From: Thiohalobacter sp.
Lineage (GTDB): Bacteria; Pseudomonadota; Gammaproteobacteria; Thiohalobacterales; Thiohalobacteraceae
Direction of reading: 5' to 3'
Length of the DNA: 57,757 nucleotides
NCBI RefSeq assembly: GCF_027000115.1
Contig: NZ_JALTON010000027.1
Coordinates: forward strand, 1-57,757
Part shown: one piece after another, positions 46,601 to 55,018 of the stretch
Layout of the letters: every line of letters starts with the position of its first letter
Numbering within the stretch: the first letter of the stretch is position 1
Position numbers and translations under genes: made by a program
Notes under the pieces: generated by a model
Seen by the model: only the letters and a program-made list of their open reading frames with translations
Database searches by the model: none
What the model was told of the DNA's origin: nothing

Positions 46601-47818
46601 ATGCGCAGGGTCGTGATTACCGGTCTCGGCATCGTCTCTTCCATCGGCAACGACCGTGCTACGGTCGTGGACAGTCTGCGCGCGGGGCGTTCCGGCGTGC
46701 GTTTCAGCGAGGCGTATCGCGAGCTGGGTTTCCGCAGCCAGGTTCATGCCCCGCTGGAGGTCGACATAGAGGGGCAGATCGATCGCAAGCTGCGCCGCTT
46801 CATGGGCGATGCCGCGGCCTATGCCTGGCTGGCCATGCGCGATGCCATCAACGATGCCGGCCTGTCGCCGGAGGATGTCTCCAGTCCGCGCACCGGCCTG
46901 ATCGTCGGCTCCGGCGGTGCCTCCACCGCCAGCGTGGTCGAGGCCGCCGACACCCTGCGCAGCCGCGGTGTGAAGCGCATCGGACCCTACGGCGTCACCA
47001 AGACCATGTCGTCGACCACCTCGGCCATTCTGGGGACCGCGTTCGGCATCAAGGGCGTGGGCTACTCCATCAGCTCGGCCTGTTCCACCAGCGCGCATTG
47101 CATCGGGCATGCCGCCGAGCTGATCCAGATGGGCAAGCAGGACATCGTGTTCGCGGGCGGCGGCGAGGAACTGCACTGGTCCATGAGTTGCCTGTTTGAC
47201 GCCATGGGCGCCCTGTCCTCGAAGTACAACGAGACACCGGAGAAGGCCTCGCGGCCCTACGATGCCGACCGTGATGGCTTCGTCATCTCCGGTGGCGGTG
47301 GCGTGGTGGTGGTGGAGGAACTCACCCGTGCACTGGCGCGCGGTGCGCCCATCTACGCCGAGCTGGTCGGTTATGGCGCGACCTCGGATGGCTACGACAT
47401 GGTCGCCCCCTCCGGAGAAGGTGCGGTGCGCTGCATGCAGCAGGCGCTGGCCACGGTCGAGGGACCGATCGACTACATCAATGCCCACGGTACCAGCACG
47501 CCGGTCGGCGACACCAGGGAACTTGAAGCGGTGCGCGAGGTATTCGGTGACGAGGTGCCGGTGATCGCCTCGACCAAATCGCTCACCGGACATGCCCTGG
47601 GCGCCGCCGGCGTGCACGAGGCCATCTATTCGCTGCTGATGATGCAGGAAGGCTTCATCGCCGCCAGTGCCAACATCGAGAACCTGGACCCGAAGGCCGA
47701 GGGGCTGCCCATTGCGCGGGAGAGGGTCGAGCCGGCCGAGCTCACCCAGGTGATGTCCAACAGTTTCGGCTTCGGTGGTGCCAACGCCACCCTCGTGTTC
47801 CGGAAGTACACCGGCTGA
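46601..47818 (+). CDS. fabB: 3-oxoacyl-ACP synthase I
   Basis: Condensing enzyme that elongates the cis-3-decenoyl-ACP made by FabA. 405 aa (E. coli 406). Cys161 in [16 protein letters not shown]; the His residues lie in [14 protein letters not shown] (about 297) and [12 protein letters not shown] (about 332). [11 protein letters not shown] is the C-terminal KS loop. ATG 46601 is the first codon of [17 protein letters not shown]. Probably one transcript with fabA. Confidence 0.97.
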   Translation: MRRVVITGLGIVSSIGNDRATVVDSLRAGRSGVRFSEAYRELGFRSQVHAPLEVDIEGQIDRKLRRFMGDAAAYAWLAMRDAINDAGLSPEDVSSPRTGLIVGSGGASTASVVEAADTLRSRGVKRIGPYGVTKTMSSTTSAILGTAFGIKGVGYSISSACSTSAHCIGHAAELIQMGKQDIVFAGGGEELHWSMSCLFDAMGALSSKYNETPEKASRPYDADRDGFVISGGGGVVVVEELTRALARGAPIYAELVGYGATSDGYDMVAPSGEGAVRCMQQALATVEGPIDYINAHGTSTPVGDTRELEAVREVFGDEVPVIASTKSLTGHALGAAGVHEAIYSLLMMQEGFIAASANIENLDPKAEGLPIARERVEPAELTQVMSNSFGFGGANATLVFRKYTG

Positions 47819-47894
47819 GCGCCGCCCGCGCGGATGCATTGCCCCCTGCCTTGGTGCGCGGGCGAGGACGACAGTATGCCGGACCAGGGGCGGG

Positions 47895-49148
47895 TCAGGA
47901 ACGACCGGTTGCAGCGGGCGTCGCGTTTTCCACTGTCTCGGATGCCTGCTGCCTGTGCTGCCACAGCGTCAGCAGCGGCTGCAGTTCGTCAATCAGCGAA
48001 TCCAGGTGTGGCGCCAGCGCGTCGGCCCGGCCCTCGGCGATCAGTCGCAGTGCCTCCTCGATGGAAGGCCGCGGGATGGGTGCCTCGGCAGGCGCCGGTT
48101 CCGCTGCCGGCGGGACGCCTGCCCGCGTTTCGATGGGCGGGTGTTCCTCGGCGGCGGGCGCCTCGGCCTCGGTGGTGGCCTGGGCGGTGGTGGCCACCGG
48201 ACGCTGGTCGTAGACCACCCGGTTGCCGCCGGCCTTCGCTGCCCTTCCCAGCAGACGCTGTCCTTCCTCGAGCAGTCCCTCGAAACGGGTCTCGCGGTTG
48301 ATGATGGGCGTGAGCACGGCGGCGCTGGCCGTCAGGCGCAGGGTCTCGCCCCCGATCCTGAAGGCGCGGGAGGCGATCTGCTGGCAGATGCGGGCGGCCA
48401 GCTTGCGTGCCCCCACCGGGTTGGCCGAGGGCAGCAGCAGGCCGAAACGGGCCAGACCGACCCGGCCGCCGGTGTCCTCGCGACGCACCGCATCCTTCAC
48501 GATCTGGGCGAAGATCTTCAGTATGGCCTCGCCGGCGGGGCGCCCGTACTTGATGAAGGCCTTGTCGAAGTTGTCGACGTCGATCAGCAGCAGCGCCAGG
48601 TCCGAGCGGTGGCGGATGGCGTAGGCCAGGTCCTGGTGGCCGCGCTCGGTGAAGGCCCGCTGGTTGACCAGGCCGGTGATCTTGTCGATGGTGGGTTCCG
48701 CGGCGATGGCGGTCCGGGTCTGTTCCAGCTTCGTTTCCGTCTCCGCCAGCCTGATGTGCGAGCGGGTGTGGGCGAGCAGTTGTACCGAATCGAAGGGCTT
48801 GCTGAGGAAATCGGAGGCCCCGGCGGCGAAGGCCCGCGACTTGGCGTCCTCGTCGTCCTCGGCCCCGGTGACGATGATCACCGGCATGTTGGCGATGTGC
48901 GCGACATCGCTTTCGCGCATGCGCCGCATCAGGCCCATGCCGTCCAGGTAGGGCATGGACAGGTCGGAAATCACCAGCGCAATGTCGTCGTTGGCGGTGA
49001 GCTGTTCCCAGGCGGATTCGCCATCCCCGGCCTCGAGGACGTCGAATTCCTTGCTCAGAATCTTTTTGGCGGCGATACGGATGACGCGGGAGTCGTCCAC
49101 GACGAGGACGCGCGGCCTGTCCGCCACTTCGCTGGCCTGCTCCGACAT
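47895..49148 (-). CDS. Response regulator with degenerate GGDEF domain
   Basis: 417 aa. REC domain intact (Asp18/19, Asp62 in VISDLSMPYLDG, VTGAE, Lys117 in SKPF). A GGDEF-fold domain (about 155-320) has TGLVNQRAFTE and LLLIDVDNFDKAFIKYG, but the signature position reads GLARF (231-235), so diguanylate cyclase activity is unlikely. A long Ala/Pro/Glu linker (about 325-370) leads to a C-terminal helical tail (IEEALRLIAEGRADALAPHLDSLIDELQPLLTLWQHR). Probably an effector or scaffold receiving a phosphorylation signal. Convergent with fabB, 76 nt apart. Confidence 0.85.
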   Translation of the reverse strand: MSEQASEVADRPRVLVVDDSRVIRIAAKKILSKEFDVLEAGDGESAWEQLTANDDIALVISDLSMPYLDGMGLMRRMRESDVAHIANMPVIIVTGAEDDEDAKSRAFAAGASDFLSKPFDSVQLLAHTRSHIRLAETETKLEQTRTAIAAEPTIDKITGLVNQRAFTERGHQDLAYAIRHRSDLALLLIDVDNFDKAFIKYGRPAGEAILKIFAQIVKDAVRREDTGGRVGLARFGLLLPSANPVGARKLAARICQQIASRAFRIGGETLRLTASAAVLTPIINRETRFEGLLEEGQRLLGRAAKAGGNRVVYDQRPVATTAQATTEAEAPAAEEHPPIETRAGVPPAAEPAPAEAPIPRPSIEEALRLIAEGRADALAPHLDSLIDELQPLLTLWQHRQQASETVENATPAATGRS

Positions 49149-49456
49149 GGGGGAGCGCTCCTTGACTCAGGGTGTCCAGCAGGGGAATCGGCGCCGCAGT
49201 GACATTCTTTAACCCGCCTATTGCGCCAGGGGCTGAAAATCCGCCAGGGCCGCCGCAGGAAGCGGGCGGGCGCAAATCGTACTCCGGGCCATGGGCAACA
49301 AACCCAGTTCATTGCCTGCCAGGACAACAAGTGTTGCCTGCCGCCCGCTTCCGCCCTGCTGGGAGATGCGGGTTAACCCGAAAGCACATCGGCGCGGCTG
49401 TCCGGCTGGTCCGCGATATCGGGGAGGTTTCCTTTTTGCAACAGCTGGTTGGTGGC
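49149..49456. other. Intergenic region holding repeat copy E
   Basis: About 300 nt between the response-regulator start and the MIP18-type gene stop. It contains repeat copy E (49210-49376) and, at about 49425-49450, a short T-rich tract; I see no gene. Confidence 0.5.
49210..49376. repeat. Interspersed palindromic repeat, copy E (second module)
   Basis: 167 nt from TAACCCGCCTATTGCGCCAG to GAGATGCGGGTTAA. Contains GAAGCGGGCGGGC, GGGCCATGGGCAA and a degenerate right terminus (CTGCTGGGAGATGCGGG instead of CTGGTGCAATATGCGGG). It also has a short stretch of the first module (AAAATCCGCCAGGGCCGC). The most diverged copy; it does not touch a stop codon. Confidence 0.9.
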
Positions 49457-49708
49457 TCAGGCGTCGCCGGTGCAGGGGCGGTTGATGGAAACCTCTTCGA
49501 CCCCGTCCAACGCCAGCAAGGCATCGCGGATGCTGGCCTCGATCTGGGCCGCGAAGGGGCAGTGCGGGGTGGTAAGCTGGACTTCCACGTGGACCCGGCC
49601 GTCGTCCACGTCCACCTCGCGGATCAGCCCCAGTTCGACCAGGCTGTGGGCGAGTTCCGGGTCCTGTACGCGGTCGAGTGCGGCGTAGACCTCGGTTTCG
49701 GTGACCAT
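49457..49708 (-). CDS. MIP18/DUF59-type iron-sulfur assembly factor
   Basis: 83 aa from ATG 49708, with GGAGAAGGA upstream; the 401-aa frame in which it lies is spurious. One DUF59 domain: VYAALDRVQDPELAHSLVELGLIREVDV, then the conserved TTPHCPFAAQIEASIRDALLALDGVEEV with the reactive-site Cys. Members (SufT/PaaD-like) assist Fe-S cluster maturation. Divergent from the M42-like peptidase gene; a 7-bp inverted repeat ACATATT...AATATGT lies in the shared promoter region. Confidence 0.88.
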   Translation of the reverse strand: MVTETEVYAALDRVQDPELAHSLVELGLIREVDVDDGRVHVEVQLTTPHCPFAAQIEASIRDALLALDGVEEVSINRPCTGDA

Positions 49709-49744
49709 CGGTCCTTCTCCCTGTGTTCGCTTCCCCGTGTCCGA

Positions 49745-49774
49745 ACATATTATTAACCCGGCGACCAAATATGT
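49745..49774. promoter_or_regulatory. Candidate operator between the Fe-S factor and peptidase genes
   Basis: ACATATT (49745-49751) and AATATGT (49768-49774) form an inverted repeat with a 16-nt spacer in an AT-rich pocket of an otherwise GC-rich region. It is centred between the two divergent starts. Confidence 0.35.
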
Positions 49775-49834
49775 CGTGGCTTCGGCTGGGGTACACTTGG
49801 GCATCCCGTCGTTGCGACCCTTCATGGAGAGTTC

Positions 49835-51010
49835 ATGCTTGAATCCGATCAGCGCCGCCGCCTGCTCGAACTGCTGCGCATCCCCACGGCTCCCTTCCGC
49901 GAACAGCGGGTGCGTGCCTGGGCCGAGGCCTGTCTCGATGACTGGCGTATCCCGCATTTTCGCGATCCTCACGGCAACCTGCTGGTGGGCGTGGCCAGCC
50001 GCGGTGACTATCGCCAGCTGCTGGCGGCTCGCAGCCGCGAGCCGGTGCGCCTCTACATCGCGCACATGGATCATCCGGGCTTCCACGGTGTGCGCTGGCT
50101 GGACGATACCCGTCTCGCGGTGCGTTGGCTGGGCGGCAGCCCGACCCGCTACCTCTCCGGTGCCGCGGTCTGGCTGTGCGACGCGGAGGGCGAGCGGATT
50201 CCGGGGCGGCTGTACCGGCCAGTGACCCATCCGCAGGGCTACGGCATCACTGCCGCCGAAGTGCGTGTGCATCGTCGGGATCGCGCCCGCCTGCCGCGTG
50301 CGGCATCGCGGGTGTTCGGGGGCTGGGCCTTCCGGGCGCCGGCCTGGCGCAGCGGCCGACGCATCCATGCCTGTGCCGTGGATGATCTGGCGGGCGTGTT
50401 CGCCATTCTGGAGACGGCGCGGACACAGTTCGCGAGCCGTCGGCGTCCGCCTTTCATCGGCCTGCTGACCCGCGCCGAGGAGGTCGGATTCGTGGGTGCG
50501 ATCGCCCATTTGCAGCTCGGCTGGTGGCGCGCGGCGCGCCAGCGGCCGCTGGTGTGCGTCAGCCTGGAGGCCTCCCGGACCCTGCCGGGCGCCGAGATCG
50601 GCAAGGGGCCGGTGGTGCGGCTGGGCGATCGCCGCAGCCTGTTCGATCCAGGCGGCATGCATCTGCTGTCACAGCTCGCGGAGCAGGAACTGCCGGGTCG
50701 TCATCAGCGCCGCATCATGGATGGCGGCAGCTGCGAGGCAACGGCGACCACGGCCTTCGGGCTGCGCACGCTGGGCCTGACGGTGCCGCTGGGCAACTAT
50801 CACAACGAGGGCTACGAGGGCGGCCCAGACTGTCGGCGGCCGCGCGGACCGGCGCCCGAGTTCGTGCACGAGGGTGATGTGGCCGGCATGCTCGCCCTGT
50901 GCGAGGCGTTGATGGCACCGCGTCTGCCCTGGCACGATCCCTGGCGCACGCTGCGGGAGCGCCTGATCGGCAACCGCGAGCGTCATGCGCGGCTGCTGCT
51001 GACGGACTGA
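49835..51010 (+). CDS. M42/M28-like zinc aminopeptidase family protein
   Basis: 391 aa. Metal-site motifs of di-zinc aminopeptidases are visible: IAHMDHPGF (His77, Asp79 region), VDDLAGV (about 183-184, bridging Asp), and LTRAEEVGF (about 213-217, catalytic Glu pair), plus a late His in NYHNEGYE. The spacing resembles M42 glutamyl aminopeptidases but the middle domain has a large insertion of strands (RYLSGAAVWLCDAEGERIPGRLYRP). Probably a cytoplasmic peptidase or amidase; substrate unknown. A lipoprotein gene follows by 10 nt. Confidence 0.8.
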   Translation: MLESDQRRRLLELLRIPTAPFREQRVRAWAEACLDDWRIPHFRDPHGNLLVGVASRGDYRQLLAARSREPVRLYIAHMDHPGFHGVRWLDDTRLAVRWLGGSPTRYLSGAAVWLCDAEGERIPGRLYRPVTHPQGYGITAAEVRVHRRDRARLPRAASRVFGGWAFRAPAWRSGRRIHACAVDDLAGVFAILETARTQFASRRRPPFIGLLTRAEEVGFVGAIAHLQLGWWRAARQRPLVCVSLEASRTLPGAEIGKGPVVRLGDRRSLFDPGGMHLLSQLAEQELPGRHQRRIMDGGSCEATATTAFGLRTLGLTVPLGNYHNEGYEGGPDCRRPRGPAPEFVHEGDVAGMLALCEALMAPRLPWHDPWRTLRERLIGNRERHARLLLTD

Positions 51011-51020
51011 GGAGGGCATC

Positions 51021-51512
51021 ATGAAGCGCGCATCGATGGTGGTGGTGACAATGCTGCTGGTGGCGGGCTGTACGCTGCCGCAACCGCAGGGGAGCGACGT
51101 GGCCTGGATTGCGGCGGGCGATCGCATTCGTCTGCTACAGCCGGTCGCCTTTCCGGCGAACGAGTCGCGCGTCCACCTGCAGGGCAAGGGTGTGGTATCG
51201 GCGCGGGATGTGACGGTGTGGGAGCCGGTCTGTTCGTTGCAACTGGACCATGCCTTTGCCGAGGGCAAGATCTTGCCGGCGCAGGTGTTCAATGTTGCGT
51301 CAGTACAACGTCTGGAAGAGGACGGCAGCTGGGAGCGTGGGGTGATCAACTACGTGACCCGCATCCTGTTCACGCCCGACGCGCTGCCCCTGCGTGCGCT
51401 CGAATGTGAGGTCTGGGCATTCGGCTACGATCCTTCACAGCATGTCGATGCGGCTGCCTTCGAGCGCGCAACGCTGGGTGTGCTGTTGCTTGAACGCGCG
51501 CGCCATCGCTGA
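51021..51512 (+). CDS. Predicted lipoprotein of unknown function
   Basis: 163 aa; signal peptide with lipobox VAGC (Cys17). The mature chain is beta-rich (VHLQGKGVVSARDVTVWEPVCSLQLDHAF, SVQRLEEDGSWERGVINYVTRILFTP) with cysteines at about 71 and 134 that could form a disulfide. RBS GAGGAGGG-like precedes ATG. Follows the M42-like gene by 10 nt. No family recognised. Confidence 0.75.
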   Translation: MKRASMVVVTMLLVAGCTLPQPQGSDVAWIAAGDRIRLLQPVAFPANESRVHLQGKGVVSARDVTVWEPVCSLQLDHAFAEGKILPAQVFNVASVQRLEEDGSWERGVINYVTRILFTPDALPLRALECEVWAFGYDPSQHVDAAAFERATLGVLLLERARHR

Positions 51513-51569
51513 TGCCGGCGGCCTCCTCCGGCGCCGCCTCCTTTCTTGTAACTTATTGTACAAACAAAT

Positions 51570-51595
51570 AAAAAAGGCCCGCCGAGGCGGGCCTT
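51570..51595 (-). terminator. Rho-independent terminator of the H1-like gene
   Basis: On the minus strand AAGGCCCGC/GCGGGCCTT (51595-51587 with 51582-51574), loop CTCG, followed by TTTTTT. It is 27 nt after the H1-like stop codon. The stem is symmetrical, so it could also stop transcripts from the lipoprotein gene, though with fewer Ts. Confidence 0.88.
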
Positions 51596-51621
51596 CAAGG
51601 CCGTTGCAGGCGCCCTTGCCG

Positions 51622-52029
51622 TTACCGGCGGGCGCGCTTTTTGGTCGCACGCTTTTTGGTAGCGCGCTTCTTGGTGGCCTTCTTCTTTGCAGTCTTCTTT
51701 CGGGTAGCCTTCTTCTTCGCGGCCTTCTTCTTGGCCGGACGCTTCTTGGCGGCCTTCTTCTTGGCAGTGCGCTTCTTTGCTGCCTTCTTCTTCGCTACCT
51801 TCTTCTTGGCGGTGCGCTTCTTGGCGGCCTTCTTCTTCGCGGCCTTCTTCTTGGCCGGACGCTTCTTGGCTGCCTTCTTCTTTGCTACCCGCTTCTTGGT
51901 AGCGCGCTTTTTGGTGGCCGTCTTCTTGCGAGTGGCGACCTTCTTCTTCGCGGTTGCCTTCTTCCGAGTGGCGGTCTTTTTACGGGCCGCCGTCTTCTTC
52001 CGTGTACTGGTTTTCTTCTTCACTGCCAT
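51622..52029 (-). CDS. Lysine-rich histone H1-like protein
   Basis: 135 aa built almost wholly of K/R, A and T: runs of KKKAAKKRPAK, KKRTAKKK, TRKKTA. More than half the residues are basic. Such eukaryotic-H1-like or AlgP-type proteins bind and condense DNA or act as nucleoid-associated proteins. The coding DNA is a tandem array of 15- and 24-nt units (GGCCTTCTTCTTGGC on this strand's complement). It has its own strong ribosome-binding site (GGAGGG) and a TATAAT box, and a terminator, so it is probably a monocistronic abundant protein. Confidence 0.88.
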   Translation of the reverse strand: MAVKKKTSTRKKTAARKKTATRKKATAKKKVATRKKTATKKRATKKRVAKKKAAKKRPAKKKAAKKKAAKKRTAKKKVAKKKAAKKRTAKKKAAKKRPAKKKAAKKKATRKKTAKKKATKKRATKKRATKKRARR

Positions 52030-52379
52030 GAGGAAACCCTCCTGTTCAATGGTTCGCGCAACTTAACGGCATTTGATTATAGAAACTTTAACGAAAAATA
52101 AAAGATTAGAATCGAAAAATAATGTCGCGCTCGATCAATTCAACATAACACCGAACAACTTCTGCGTGCCCGCGATGATCCTCGCGTTGCCGTGTGCATG
52201 CGCCGAGACGCGTCCGCATCACCGTGTGTGCGAGCGCTGTGGAGGTGTAAAAAAACCTGTCATCGCAGGCCATGCAAGTCTTGCAGTACAAGTCGGGCCG
52301 AAGACAGCAGTTGCGCTTTTCGTGCGCGCAGGCGCTGCAATGGATATAGTTGCGGCAATCCGAAACAGAGATCCGAGGC
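52030..52379. other. AT-rich divergent intergenic region
   Basis: 350 nt between the H1-like and yihY starts. Besides the promoter at 52076-52081 I see no convincing gene: a 93-codon frame on the minus strand (52106-52387) has no ribosome-binding site and no family resemblance. The 52320-52379 part precedes yihY and includes GGATATAGT, a possible -10. Confidence 0.5.
52076..52081 (-). promoter_or_regulatory. -10 box of the H1-like gene promoter
   Basis: TATAAT on the minus strand, 47 nt before the ATG; the -35 region reads CTTTTA at 17 nt. The 60 nt upstream are AT-rich (UP-element-like), in sharp contrast to the flanking GC-rich DNA. Confidence 0.6.
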
Positions 52380-53726
52380 ATGGCCAACCCGCTTTCGAAC
52401 CTGATCGAATCGGCACAGACCCTGATCTGGAAAGACGATCTGCGCCAGCTTTCTCCGCCCCGGCGACTGCTGATGCAGACACTGCGGGTGCTCTACGTGC
52501 TGTTGCGCGACCTGTTGGCCGGCGAACTCAACCTGCGGGCGATGAGCCTGGTCTACACCACCCTGCTGTCGCTGGTGCCGCTGCTGGCGCTGAGTTTCTC
52601 GGTGCTGAAGGGCTTCGGGGTGCACAACCAGATTCAGCCCCTGCTGTACCGTTTTCTGGAGCCGCTGGGTCCCAAGGGTGTGGAGCTGGCCGGCCTCGTG
52701 GTCAATTTCGTGGAAAACGTGAAGGTCGGGGTGCTGGGTGCCCTGGGCCTGATCTTTCTCATCTACACCGTGCTGTCGCTGCTGCAGAAGATCGAGTCGG
52801 CCTTCAACTATGTCTGGCGGGTGGAGCGGCTGCGCAGTTTTGGCCAACGCTTCTCCAGCTACCTGAGCGTCGTGCTGATCGGTCCGGTGCTGGTATTCGC
52901 CTCGGCCGGCATGACCGCCACGGTGATGAACCACGAGCTGGTGCGGGCGCTGGCGGAGGTCGAGCCCTTCGGGACCCTGCTGCTCGCGGCCTCGAAGCTG
53001 GTGCCCTATCTGCTGGTGGCGCTGGCTTTCACTGTGGTCTACATCTTCATCCCCAATACCCGGGTGCGGGTCGGGCCGGCCGGGATCGGCGGTCTGGTGG
53101 CGGGTTTCCTCTGGCATACCGCCTTCTGGGCCTTTGCCGCCTTCATCGCCTCGTCCACCAAGTACACCGCCATCTATTCCGGCTTCGCCATACTGGTGCT
53201 GCTGCTGATCTGGCTGTACGTGAACTGGCTGGTGCTGCTGCTGGGCTCGCAGATCGCCTTTTATGTCCAGCATCCGCAATACGTCACCCAGCACCGTGTG
53301 CGGCTGGTGTTGAGCAACCGGCTCAAGGAACAGCTGGCACTGGCGGTGATGTACGAAGTGGGGCGCAATCACCACCTGTCGCGTGCTCCCTGGACGCTGG
53401 AGGCATTGACCGAGCACTTGCGGGTGCCCGCGGAACCCCTGGCGCGACTGCTGGCGACGCTGCAGGCCACCGGGTATCTCGCGGAGACGGCCGACGAGCC
53501 GCCGGCCTATCTGCCGGCCCGTGACATCGCCACCGTGACCCTGTATGAACTGCTGAGCGACGTGCGCCGCGCCGACGAGTCACGCTTCGTGCGGCCCGAC
53601 CGCATGCTGCGGCTGGTGCCGGTGGAGTCGGTGATGGACCGGCTGGATGCGAGCTGGCGCGAATCGCTGGATGGGCTGACGCTCGGGGAACTGGTGCGGC
53701 AGGGCGAGGGCACAGAGGATGGCTGA
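52380..53726 (+). CDS. yihY: YihY/RNase BN-like inner-membrane protein
   Basis: 448 aa. About six membrane segments between residues 30 and 310; conserved SLVYTTLLSLVPLLALSFSVLKGFG and the RVGPAGIGGLVAGFLWHTAFWAFAAF, YTAIYSGFAILVLLLIWLYVNWLVLLLGSQIAFY blocks match the YihY/virulence-factor BrkB family. A C-terminal soluble domain (about 335-448), seen in longer family members, reads like a winged helix (LEALTEHLRVPAEPLARLLATLQATGYL). The old name RNase BN is not supported. ATG 52380 gives MANPLSNLIE. Confidence 0.9.
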   Translation: MANPLSNLIESAQTLIWKDDLRQLSPPRRLLMQTLRVLYVLLRDLLAGELNLRAMSLVYTTLLSLVPLLALSFSVLKGFGVHNQIQPLLYRFLEPLGPKGVELAGLVVNFVENVKVGVLGALGLIFLIYTVLSLLQKIESAFNYVWRVERLRSFGQRFSSYLSVVLIGPVLVFASAGMTATVMNHELVRALAEVEPFGTLLLAASKLVPYLLVALAFTVVYIFIPNTRVRVGPAGIGGLVAGFLWHTAFWAFAAFIASSTKYTAIYSGFAILVLLLIWLYVNWLVLLLGSQIAFYVQHPQYVTQHRVRLVLSNRLKEQLALAVMYEVGRNHHLSRAPWTLEALTEHLRVPAEPLARLLATLQATGYLAETADEPPAYLPARDIATVTLYELLSDVRRADESRFVRPDRMLRLVPVESVMDRLDASWRESLDGLTLGELVRQGEGTEDG

Positions 53727-53753
53727 CCACTGACAGGCAAGGGCGCCACCAAT

Positions 53754-53780
53754 TCCGCCCTGGTGCAATATGCGGGCTAG
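53754..53780. repeat. Interspersed palindromic repeat, copy F (right terminus only)
   Basis: 27 nt, TCCGCCCTGGTGCAATATGCGGGCTAG, i.e. just the right end of the family. Its CTA (53777-53779) is, on the minus strand, the TAG stop of the lipoprotein gene 53777-54313. Confidence 0.85.
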
Positions 53781-54313
53781 CCGCGCGGTGCGGCGGGTGC
53801 CTGTTCGGCGTAGCGGTAGGGGCTGATCCGGGTGATGGCCACGCCGCGATGGTACATGGCGATGGGGGCCGGTGTCTGGAGCATCATCCAGTCGGGCAGG
53901 TGCCGGCTCAGGGTGCGGTAGTAGGTGGCGGCGTCGGCCTGTGAGCACGCCGGCAGTTCCGGGTTCCAGTCGATGCGATAGTGCCAGGCACGGAAGCCGC
54001 CCAGCAGTGCAGGTGCGGTGTCCGGATCGGGTGCGCGCACCTCGCTGACATCGCCGGTGAACACCCAGGTGCCGCCGCAGAGTTCGGCCTCGGTGCGGCG
54101 CTTGGCCTCGCCCAGTGCCACGTGGGCCATGGCGCGCGCCACCGCCGGCGTTTCCGCCTGCTCGCGCGGCACCCAGGCAAGCACCTGGTTGCGACCCAGC
54201 TCCACCGCGGGCAGACTGCCCTCGGCCTGCGCACCGGGGCCCTGGCTGGCGCAACCGCCGAGCAGCCCGGCAAGGGCGAGGCAGATCAGCAATGGACGGG
54301 TGCGGTCGGGCAT
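53777..54313 (-). CDS. Predicted outer-membrane lipoprotein of unknown function
   Basis: 178 aa from ATG 54313. Signal peptide with lipobox LGGC (Cys21). The chain has VALGEAKRRTEAELCGGTWVFTGDV, FRAWHYRIDWNPELPACSQADAATYYRTLSRHLPDWMMLQTPAPIAMYHRG; no family recognised. Its last codons and TAG stop come from repeat copy F: the C-terminal residues ...APRG end exactly at the repeat edge. Divergent from the TlpA-like gene. Confidence 0.75.
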   Translation of the reverse strand: MPDRTRPLLICLALAGLLGGCASQGPGAQAEGSLPAVELGRNQVLAWVPREQAETPAVARAMAHVALGEAKRRTEAELCGGTWVFTGDVSEVRAPDPDTAPALLGGFRAWHYRIDWNPELPACSQADAATYYRTLSRHLPDWMMLQTPAPIAMYHRGVAITRISPYRYAEQAPAAPRG

Positions 54314-54378
54314 GGTGGTCGACGGATTCCGTTGTGGCCTGGTGATCAGGTTAGCGACCTTCGGGCCGCGGCGTTGTG

Positions 54379-54395
54379 AACATGTGTCACATTCC
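54379..54395. promoter_or_regulatory. CRP/FNR-like inverted repeat in the lipoprotein/TlpA spacer
   Basis: TGTGAACATGTGTCACA resembles the TGTGA-N6-TCACA site of CRP-type regulators but has a 7-nt spacer. It lies between two divergent genes. Not enough to name a regulator. Confidence 0.3.
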
Positions 54396-54478
54396 CGACA
54401 CGGCAGGTCGCGACCACGGGCAAACTGTGACAGGGTTGGCGCCGGGCACATGAACGGCGTCTCGCAGGCGGGAGTGCA

Positions 54479-55018
54479 ATGGCAGGGAAATCGGATTCGA
54501 ACCGGCAGCGGGGTGCGCCGCAGCGCCTCGGCCGTGCCGCCTGGCAGGCCGGACTGGTGGTGCTGGTGCTCTATGCCCTGCACCTCTACCAGGTGCGGGA
54601 CACGGTGGAAGGCCCGGCGCCGGCATTCGCCGGGGTCGATCTGGACGGCAGGTCACTGTCGCTCGCCGAACACGCGGGGCGGCCGGTGCTGGTGCACTTC
54701 TGGGCGACCTGGTGTCCGGTCTGTCGTGCCGAGGCCGGCAACATCAGTGATCTCGCCGAGGATCATGCGGTGATCACCATCGCCCTCGAGGACACGCCGC
54801 CGGCGCAATTCAAGCGCTTCCTCGCCGAGCGCGAACTCGCCTATCCGGTGATTCGCGACCCGGAGGGCGAGTTGGCCGCGCGCTATGGGGTGCGCGGGGT
54901 GCCGGCGAGTTTTGTCGTGGACGCTGATGGGAACATCCGTTTCACCACCATCGGTTACACCACCGAGGCGGGGTTGCGTCTGCGCATGTGGTGGGCGGAG
55001 CGGCAGCGTGACGGGTAA
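54479..55018 (+). CDS. TlpA-like thioredoxin, membrane-anchored
   Basis: 179 aa; GGGAG precedes ATG 54479. One N-terminal membrane anchor (about 23-40, WQAGLVVLVLYALHLYQV) and a periplasmic thioredoxin fold with active site WCPVC (Cys79, Cys82), cis-Pro GVPASFVVD and GRSLSLAEHAGRPVLVHFWATW. TlpA/ResA/DsbE-type proteins keep cytochrome c apoproteins or oxidase copper sites reduced. Overlaps the 66-aa gene by 11 nt, so the two products may work together. Confidence 0.9.
   Translation: MAGKSDSNRQRGAPQRLGRAAWQAGLVVLVLYALHLYQVRDTVEGPAPAFAGVDLDGRSLSLAEHAGRPVLVHFWATWCPVCRAEAGNISDLAEDHAVITIALEDTPPAQFKRFLAERELAYPVIRDPEGELAARYGVRGVPASFVVDADGNIRFTTIGYTTEAGLRLRMWWAERQRDG

Noticed and set aside
49457-50662. 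401-aa minus-strand protein containing the MIP18-type domain
   Set aside because: Only the last 83 codons match the family and follow a ribosome-binding site; the rest is antisense to the M42-like peptidase.
52106-52387. 93-codon Cys-rich minus-strand frame in the AT-rich divergent region
   Set aside because: The cysteines looked interesting, but there is no ribosome-binding site, the start overlaps the yihY start, and the composition follows the intergenic DNA.
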